DNA from: an uncultured Bacteroidota bacterium
GTDB lineage: Bacteria > Bacteroidota > Bacteroidia > Chitinophagales > Chitinophagaceae
Assembly: GCA_903821465.1 (NCBI GenBank)
Contig: CAIJLK010000137.1
Span: forward strand, 1-42,390
Length of the DNA stretch: 42,390 nucleotides
Reading direction: 5' to 3'
Shown here piece after piece: positions 1 to 5,785 of the stretch (position 1 is its first letter; each line of letters begins with the position of its first letter). The notes under the pieces are model-generated. The model did no database searches. It saw nothing but the letters and a program-made list of their open reading frames with translations, and had not been told where the DNA came from. Both the position numbers and the translations under genes were made by a program.

Positions 1-225
1 AAATAGGTATGCGTAGAAAAAGAATTCAATATTATTAAAGATATTATAGATCCAGTAGTTCTTATTGCCAATATTATAAAGACGAGCAAGAAAGCCGATA
101 GATTCAACGATAACAGTAAGCAACAAAAATGGTATAAAATATACCATTTTTGTTGCCTTAAGATCTTTATATAAAAAAGTAGCTAACAAGAGGCCTATGA
201 CCTCAATGTAGAAGAAAATCGGCAT
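1..225 (-). CDS. Partial integral membrane protein, unknown function (3' end outside window)
   Basis: Reading the minus strand from the ATG at 225 gives 75 uninterrupted codons that run off the window start, so only the N-terminus is visible. The protein begins MPIFFYIEV and contains hydrophobic stretches at about residues 3-18, 30-44 and 57-75, with polar turns between them (for example LYKDLKATK), as in a multi-pass membrane protein. An in-frame stop (241-243) lies upstream, so 225 is the best start. It begins 23 bases after the stop of the upstream lipoprotein gene and is probably co-transcribed with it. A perfect hairpin lies inside the frame (120-156). I do not recognise the family with certainty; the YNIFNNIEFFFYAYLF ending resembles uncharacterised Bacteroidota membrane proteins. 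Confidence 0.6.
   Translation of the reverse strand, partial: MPIFFYIEVIGLLLATFLYKDLKATKMVYFIPFLLLTVIVESIGFLARLYNIGNKNYWIYNIFNNIEFFFYAYLF
120..156. repeat. Perfect 17-bp inverted repeat with 3-nt loop
   Basis: Bases 120-136 are the exact reverse complement of 140-156, with AAA (137-139) between them. The arms are AT-rich (core AAAAATGGTAT / ATACCATTTTT). The hairpin lies inside the open frame of the partial membrane protein. It could be a terminator for the lipoprotein gene, a regulatory RNA structure or a binding site; the sequence alone does not decide. Confidence 0.8.
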
Positions 226-248
226 TAGGGGACGGTTTATTTAAACTA

Positions 249-731
249 CTACGGCCAAATGTTTCCGTGGTTCATGTAATCTGCATTGTCATCGAATACT
301 ACTAAGCCAAAACCACGTCTGGTATCTCTACTACTTGATTTAAGTACACCACGACCAAAAAGAACTGTTGTTCTTCCGATATCTGCTGGGTCTATAGCAG
401 TTTTTGCGTCATAAACAGCTAAGTAAACATTTACATAGTCTGATTTACCTTTTGCTTGCAATGTTGCTAAATAGGCTTGTAAATCAGTAATTTTAAAACT
501 TACATATTCAGTGGCACCTGATCCAACCTTAGATTTATATGTATTAGACATCTCTTCGGCATCAGAACGGGTGATTTTACCATTAATAAAGTCACCAGCT
601 ATATTTTTAATAACTGCTGCATCCGTTGGTGTGGTTGCAACAACAGCATCCTGCTGCTTTGTACAAGACACTATCAAAATCGAAAGTCCTAGGACCATCG
701 CCAGATTGCTTAATAAGGATAATTTTTTCAT
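249..731 (-). CDS. Small putative lipoprotein, unknown function
   Basis: A 160-residue protein with a lipoprotein signal peptide: MKK start, a hydrophobic core and the lipobox LIVSC with Cys23 as the probable lipidated residue. It is therefore expected to be anchored in the envelope. The mature part is polar, with no motif I can assign; the stretch FGRGVLKSSSRDTRRGFGLV near the C-terminus is glycine/arginine-rich. The ATG at 731 is well placed in front of the signal peptide. A multi-pass membrane protein gene starts 23 bases downstream on the same strand, suggesting a two-gene unit. Function unknown. Confidence 0.75.
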   Translation of the reverse strand: MKKLSLLSNLAMVLGLSILIVSCTKQQDAVVATTPTDAAVIKNIAGDFINGKITRSDAEEMSNTYKSKVGSGATEYVSFKITDLQAYLATLQAKGKSDYVNVYLAVYDAKTAIDPADIGRTTVLFGRGVLKSSSRDTRRGFGLVVFDDNADYMNHGNIWP

Positions 732-1061
732 AATCTTACATTTGAATTGAGAACTAAGTTAATATCTAAGAAAGACATAAAACGGACAAAAAAGTACTCT
801 TATTTCAGCTAAACTAACAAATAATTGAAAATCAGTCGATTATATTTTTTCTTGTTTTATAAATTCGGTGTTTTCACGGTAGCAAAACATTGATTTATAC
901 TACAAAAAAACCTGTTTTTAGCGGATCGAAAATAAAACGGATTCATCTTAAAGTGTAAAACACCGGTCAAAATTGGGTGTTTTCACTGTAAAATCTAACA
1001 TAACAAGCCCTATTTTTGATTTTGTATAAACTAACGGTATCCCCCCCTAAATGGACTTGAA
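732..1061. other. 330-bp divergent intergenic region
   Basis: Gene-free region between the divergent lipoprotein gene and the PAS/receiver gene. It is AT-rich, with no convincing small ORF or RNA gene. It holds two copies of a 21-bp sequence (861-881 and 970-990) and an inverted copy of its core (957-966), plus a possible -7 element TATTTTTG at 1011-1018 for the rightward gene. A run of seven C residues precedes the ATG at about 1042-1048. Confidence 0.6.
861..990 (+). repeat. Two 21-bp direct repeats plus an inverted half copy (candidate operator)
   Basis: Bases 861-881 and 970-990 match at 19 of 21 positions, around the shared core GGTGTTTTCAC (867-877 and 976-986). An inverted copy of the core, AAAACACC, lies at 957-964, just before the second repeat. 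Copies start 109 bp apart and the second ends about 70 bp before the ATG at 1062. Their place in a divergent promoter region suggests binding sites for a regulator; this is inference. Confidence 0.5.
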
Positions 1062-2111
1062 ATGAATTCTATTTTTTTTGGTAATCATTATCATGCAGAT
1101 GAAAAAGCCCGTTTGTTAGAAACGGTTTTCAAAAGTCTTGATGGATTGGTGTTTGTCTTTGACCTTAAAGAGCAGAAAATCATTATCAGAAACCCTGCGT
1201 TGGATCAAATATTGGGATTTAATCAACTTTCGAAGGAATATATTGAAACAGAAGATTTAAAGGCAATTGTACATCCCGAGGATCAGGAATTACTTTTTGA
1301 TTCTTTTCAGGAAATAAAAAAGCGGAAGCCTAAGGAAAAATTAACAAACGAAATTCGTTTTAAAAATACAAGTGGTACTTACACTCACTATCAAACAGTT
1401 ATTTCTGATTTCAAAAAACAAGGCGAGGAAGTTGAACAAGTATTGTGTATTGCACAAGACATGTCAGAAAAAATAAAGTACGAAATACATAAGCAGCGAA
1501 GCATTAATACGCTAAAAGAATTGTCATTCATCACTTCTCACGAATTGCGTCATGAATATGCGAAAATTCAGTCCATCATTCAATTGATCGACAACCAATT
1601 CATTGATGAGAAAGAACGCCAGATCCTTTTGCTTGAAGCCAAACAATCTATCCAGATCATCAATAGTACTATCTTCAAAATCAATCACAAACTTTCTTTT
1701 AATCAAAATGATTCCTTTTTTGAAAGCAGTGGGGTTGTAGCTAAATACAAAAAAATATTATTGGTTGATGATGATGCGTTGACCAATATGCTGAATAAAA
1801 AAATTATTCAGGTAGCTATCAAAGACATGCCAATTGAAATATTTACCAATACTGAGGATCCGCTGAAATACTTACAGATGCACGACACAGCAGGCGAGTA
1901 TTTAATTTTTCTGGATATTAATTTTCCGGAAAAAAACGGATGGGATTTCTTAGACACTTATGCAAATTTTGAAAACAAATCAAAGGTCATCATGCTCTCT
2001 TCCTCCATTGATAATGTAGATAGAGATCGTGCGCGCAGTTATGATTTTGTGATTGACTACATCACCAAACCCTTATCGATAGATTTTGTGGAAAGCATTT
2101 TGAAAGCTTAA
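1062..2111 (+). CDS. PAS - histidine-box - receiver protein lacking a kinase ATPase domain
   Basis: A 349-residue soluble signalling protein. Residues about 15-140 form a PAS/PAC sensor (FVFDLKEQKIIIRNPALDQILGF; IAQDMSEK at the PAC end). Residues about 140-212 form a helical segment with a histidine-kinase-like H-box, TSHELRHEYAKI (His160). Residues 230-349 form a full receiver domain: acidic pocket Asp236-238, phospho-acceptor Asp285 in LIFLDINFP, Ser313/314 in MLSSS, and Lys336 in ITKP. There is no HATPase domain, so it cannot autophosphorylate in the usual way. It might act as a phosphorelay intermediate or as an output partner of a separate kinase. Both termini are intact and no frameshift is seen. 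It ends immediately next to the convergent permease gene, with no gap. Confidence 0.85.
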   Translation: MNSIFFGNHYHADEKARLLETVFKSLDGLVFVFDLKEQKIIIRNPALDQILGFNQLSKEYIETEDLKAIVHPEDQELLFDSFQEIKKRKPKEKLTNEIRFKNTSGTYTHYQTVISDFKKQGEEVEQVLCIAQDMSEKIKYEIHKQRSINTLKELSFITSHELRHEYAKIQSIIQLIDNQFIDEKERQILLLEAKQSIQIINSTIFKINHKLSFNQNDSFFESSGVVAKYKKILLVDDDALTNMLNKKIIQVAIKDMPIEIFTNTEDPLKYLQMHDTAGEYLIFLDINFPEKNGWDFLDTYANFENKSKVIMLSSSIDNVDRDRARSYDFVIDYITKPLSIDFVESILKA

Positions 2112-3308
2112 TTACTTCGTTGCTTGTTGTAATCGAATGTATTTTTGAATGCTGGTATAATTCATGATGGCTATTACGATCAATAGCAGAAGAGCTGCGG
2201 CGATGGTATAGATAGAGATCATAGGGTTTAGTATAATTTGCTTATCTAGTAACCAACTATATAAATAATATTGTGCCGAAGCAATTAGGATTAACCCTGC
2301 TAAAATGATGAAAATATTTGCAGGAAAAAAACGACGCATTAAAAATTTTCCCAAGTTTTTAGGAGAATTTCCTAATAAAATTAATAGCGCAATTTCTTCC
2401 TTGCAAGATGCAATAGTTAGCTGTATAAATAGACTGAAGATCAACAATGCAAAGGATAACATTAATAATCCAGTAATGCCAGAGATAGTTACCACAAAAT
2501 CAACAATTTGCCGATACTTACTAAACCTTGTCTTATCGGCATCTGTTAGGAGACTTTCTTTTTTCAAATAATTAGTCAGTTCCGGATTACCCGGATCTTT
2601 AGTTTTTATAACTACCCTAGATGGTTGTTGTTTGATAGTTTGTTGTACGAATCTGCCATTGGCCCAATCCATAAAACTTTGTGGTACCAGCATCGAAGAA
2701 ATTCTATTGCTAAAGCCAACAACTCTTCCATTCATGCTTATAGTCTGGCCAGTTCCTTGCAAGGTTACTTTGAAAGAAACTATTTTAACTACCTGCGGTG
2801 TAAGCTGTGGTAGATTTTGTGAAAAGGAATATTGAAAATTATAAAAGTCCAAGAACTGATTCGGAACGATGATTGGCAGATAGGAAGCATGCTCATCCCA
2901 GTGCCAATCCTTCGTATTCACATCAATAAATTCTTCCGGTACACTTTCAAAAGCAATATCTGTATAAAATGGAAAGCGTTCACTATTGCTTTGTATTGAA
3001 GCTTTAAACCTAGATGCAGTAAGGGTTCCGATTGATTCTATAAATGGTTGTTTCTTTAAATCGTTCAACTCTGTTTCTGACAAGCTACTCGCGCCTACAT
3101 TTTGATCTGTCAGTGCCTTGTTTACAACCAAAAAATTCGCGATACTATCTTGGTTGTTTTTACCGTGGAGAAGTTCATAATAATTCGATTGCAATTGCAC
3201 AGCAGAAAGTAATAGTAAAATGGCAACAGATAAACCAATCAAAGCCATTGCAAATTTTGCCTGGCCCGCAGAATTTTTGATCAGTTTTTTTAGCAATTGC
3301 TCTAGCAT
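2112..3308 (-). CDS. FtsX/MacB-type ABC transporter permease
   Basis: A 398-residue membrane protein with the FtsX-like layout: one N-terminal transmembrane segment (about 20-40), a large extracytoplasmic domain (about 45-265), then three C-terminal segments (about 270-300, 325-345, 360-385). This is the topology of MacB/LolC-type permeases, which move lipoproteins, peptides or signals at the envelope rather than importing solutes. It starts 12 bases after the stop of the ABC ATPase gene, which follows a DUF4836 lipoprotein gene, so the three probably form one operon. The substrate is unknown. Sequence similarity to the family is in layout more than in recognisable motifs, so the exact subfamily is uncertain. 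Confidence 0.75.
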   Translation of the reverse strand: MLEQLLKKLIKNSAGQAKFAMALIGLSVAILLLLSAVQLQSNYYELLHGKNNQDSIANFLVVNKALTDQNVGASSLSETELNDLKKQPFIESIGTLTASRFKASIQSNSERFPFYTDIAFESVPEEFIDVNTKDWHWDEHASYLPIIVPNQFLDFYNFQYSFSQNLPQLTPQVVKIVSFKVTLQGTGQTISMNGRVVGFSNRISSMLVPQSFMDWANGRFVQQTIKQQPSRVVIKTKDPGNPELTNYLKKESLLTDADKTRFSKYRQIVDFVVTISGITGLLMLSFALLIFSLFIQLTIASCKEEIALLILLGNSPKNLGKFLMRRFFPANIFIILAGLILIASAQYYLYSWLLDKQIILNPMISIYTIAAALLLLIVIAIMNYTSIQKYIRLQQATK

Positions 3309-3320
3309 CTTTTGGAAGAT

Positions 3321-3968
3321 TTATAATACGAGTTCTCTGTTATAGTTAAAGTATTTATCTTGATCGAGCCCCATAATAATCATCCCCGCATTTCTTTGTT
3401 TACAGGAAGTATTAATGAGTGCCGTACAATTCACTATATTTTTTTGATCTAAATGGCTAAATGGTTCATCGAGTATCAGCCATTCAAATGGCTGCATCAG
3501 TGCTCGAAGAATTGCGATACGTTGTTGTTCGCCAAAACTGCAAAAACGGATCTTCCGATCAAGTATGGAACTGAGACCCAATTGAGCAGCCATTTCATTT
3601 ATTAATTCAGGTGTTGAGAAATCTGGAGTTAGCAATCTTTTGATTTCAATATTTTCTCTAGCAGATAAGTCGGGAAATAAACGCAGATCTTGAAATGCAA
3701 TGCTTACATGCATTCTTCTTAATGCTGCAAGGCTATCATCATCCATATTTTTTAGAACATCCAAATCATAAAGAATACTACCCGTGTAATCGGTTCTTAC
3801 CCGATACAATAAATGAGTAAGTGTAGTTTTTCCGGTACCACTTGGAGCTTCAATTTTTATGAATTCCGATTGTTCAAAACTGAGCGACTGATCCCAAATA
3901 GCCGAACTTCTCCTTCCGATGGTATCTTTTAGGGAGAACGGAATTAAATGATCCAGTTCAAGCTTCAT
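3321..3968 (-). CDS. ABC transporter ATP-binding protein (divergent, LolD/FtsE-like)
   Basis: A 215-residue nucleotide-binding subunit. Walker A is APSGTGKTT (41-49), the Q-loop Gln93 is in AFQDLRLFPD, and Walker B is LILDEP (164-169) followed by the D-loop SHLD. Two elements are unusual: the signature reads CSFGEQQR (143-150) instead of LSGGQ, and the switch-histidine position holds Leu201 in IIMGLDQ. ATP binding therefore looks intact while the hydrolysis cycle may be altered. The gene lies 18 bases after the DUF4836 lipoprotein and 12 bases before the permease, its evident partner. It is short for an NBD (usually 220-250 residues), with a trimmed N-terminus before Walker A. Confidence 0.85.
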   Translation of the reverse strand: MKLELDHLIPFSLKDTIGRRSSAIWDQSLSFEQSEFIKIEAPSGTGKTTLTHLLYRVRTDYTGSILYDLDVLKNMDDDSLAALRRMHVSIAFQDLRLFPDLSARENIEIKRLLTPDFSTPELINEMAAQLGLSSILDRKIRFCSFGEQQRIAILRALMQPFEWLILDEPFSHLDQKNIVNCTALINTSCKQRNAGMIIMGLDQDKYFNYNRELVL

Positions 3969-3986
3969 AGTAATGGAATGATTGAA

Positions 3987-5717
3987 TTAATTGGTTCTAA
4001 TGATTGCAGGTACGCCACTTGGAAACATTCTATCATCCAATTCAGCCTCTTTTTTCGAGGCCATTCGCATATCAACAGCAATATCTGTAAACAAGCTAGT
4101 AAGTGTTGCTAGACTATTTTGTTTTTCATTATTGAGTCTTATTTCAAACTTTCCCTTTAAGGTTGATCCATCAAAATTTTCGGAACTCATGATCATGTCC
4201 TTGAAAGTTTCTTTTGCGGAAAGCAATGATTTTTTATAATCCCCATCATTACCACCTAAAAATCCTTTGATAGTATTAGCAATATCAAAATAGGCAATGG
4301 TAGATTTACCTCTAAACATATTCAATGCATCATTGCTGATTACTGCTTTGCTTTTATTTGAAATATATTGTGCATAGGTTAATGAGTCGCTCGCAATAAT
4401 TAAATTCTTATCATTGGCATTTACATACATACCAAAGAAACTCAATAATTTTCCCGCATGATATGTGTTGCCATTTTTTGAGAAATACCCCATTTCAACA
4501 GCCTTGTTCATGATCTTGGCAAAAGCAACAGGGTCGCCCACTGGCGCATTAAGGATCATTTTGCCCAATGGCTTTCTTTCAAAAATTACGGTAGAATCGT
4601 TTTTTACTTTTAGATCCTTTGAAGGCAGACCTAGGTCAGAAACAACTACTGCAATATCGCCCTTCAATGTTTTATATAGATCCTGACTTGTAAAGCCGGT
4701 TTTTTCCATGAAATTGTTGACAAGTCCCTCCACTTCCAATTGCTTTAATACCCCTCCAAATATTTCTGGATTAAAGGAAGCCATCATGATCAGATTGATA
4801 TTTTCTGATGGGTAATTTTCGATCAGTGAAAGATTTACAGTTGGTCCCGCATATTTTTTTAAGATACTGCTTACAAAAGGGTTGGTATAAGTTGTTGCAG
4901 TTGCTACGATTTTCCCTTCTTCAAAACTTAAGGTAGATGCGATATAATTGTCTTTCACTAACTCTTCCAGTTTAGGAAGTTGCAGAGGCATGGCGCCTAG
5001 TATACTTAAATAACGATTCGTGCTGCTAAATGCATAGCCGTCTGACTTGGTCTTGAACATATTTCCAAAAGCCTCTACACTTGCTAATGATTCAGATTCT
5101 TTCTGTGTAAAATACTTGTTTACTTCTGCCTTCAATTCTTTTTCCATATTTGCTTTTTCTGGAACAATGAATTTCATAGCAATAGAATCATAATAAGGTT
5201 TCACTGTGCTGTGAATAAGGCTGCCGATCACATTACCCTCATTCCAAGAGATCATTGATTCGTTATTGATCAGAATAAAAGAATAGTTTTTTTCTTTTTG
5301 TACCGACTTTTTTTGTAGCGCGGGTTGTTTCTTTAAAAATGCTTCAAACTTAGTTGCATTAGAAATACCTCCCATTAAATTCAAGACAGTAGAATTGGCT
5401 TGTTGTTCTTCACCAGCCTGTAGACTGAAGAAGTAAATCTTATCGTTCCAGTTAATGCCAGCTGCGTCACTGATCTCGTTAAATTTGGCCTTATCGTTAC
5501 TGTCAACCCCACCTCTTTTAAAGAGACGGTTGATCAGTGTATCCATATTAATACCAGACTTCTCTAATTTGTCGTGTAAACTTTTTGGGTCCACCGCCAA
5601 GACGGCTGTTATGTCTTTCGGAATATATTTTGCTTCTTTAGGTGCATGATTACTACAGGCAGTGAATAGTGCTGCCATGATTAGTACAGACAAGAAAGAA
5701 CGAAGATTTGCTTGCAT
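3987..5717 (-). CDS. DUF4836 family lipoprotein
   Basis: A 576-residue envelope protein with a lipoprotein signal peptide (hydrophobic core then LFTAC, Cys21). The start of the mature region, YIPKDITAVLAVDPKSLHDK, is the recognisable opening of DUF4836 proteins of Bacteroidota, whose function is not established. The rest is a long soluble domain with no catalytic motif I can name. It is the first gene of a probable operon with an ABC ATPase and an FtsX-type permease (gaps of 18 and 12 bases), so it may be the surface or periplasmic partner of that transporter; this is inference. A TACCTTTG -7-like element lies about 60 bases upstream at 5777-5784. Confidence 0.75.
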   Translation of the reverse strand: MQANLRSFLSVLIMAALFTACSNHAPKEAKYIPKDITAVLAVDPKSLHDKLEKSGINMDTLINRLFKRGGVDSNDKAKFNEISDAAGINWNDKIYFFSLQAGEEQQANSTVLNLMGGISNATKFEAFLKKQPALQKKSVQKEKNYSFILINNESMISWNEGNVIGSLIHSTVKPYYDSIAMKFIVPEKANMEKELKAEVNKYFTQKESESLASVEAFGNMFKTKSDGYAFSSTNRYLSILGAMPLQLPKLEELVKDNYIASTLSFEEGKIVATATTYTNPFVSSILKKYAGPTVNLSLIENYPSENINLIMMASFNPEIFGGVLKQLEVEGLVNNFMEKTGFTSQDLYKTLKGDIAVVVSDLGLPSKDLKVKNDSTVIFERKPLGKMILNAPVGDPVAFAKIMNKAVEMGYFSKNGNTYHAGKLLSFFGMYVNANDKNLIIASDSLTYAQYISNKSKAVISNDALNMFRGKSTIAYFDIANTIKGFLGGNDGDYKKSLLSAKETFKDMIMSSENFDGSTLKGKFEIRLNNEKQNSLATLTSLFTDIAVDMRMASKKEAELDDRMFPSGVPAIIRTN

Positions 5718-5776
5718 AGGTTTGATTTGAACTTGTTATACTGCTAAGTTACAGTTTCAAGTTAAATGCTTGCCGG

Positions 5777-5784
5777 CAAAGGTA
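5777..5784 (-). promoter_or_regulatory. Possible -7 promoter element for the DUF4836-ABC operon
   Basis: On the minus strand these bases read TACCTTTG, a full match to the Bacteroidota -7 consensus TAnnTTTG. They lie 59 bases before the ATG at 5717 and abut the stop codon of the upstream GH3 gene. No clear -33 TTG is seen at the expected spacing. Confidence 0.3.
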
Positions 5785-5785
5785 T

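Noticed and set aside
511-750. Plus-strand ORF of 79 codons over the lipoprotein gene
   Set aside because: It is antisense to a protein with a clear signal peptide and lipobox, and its translation has no recognisable features.
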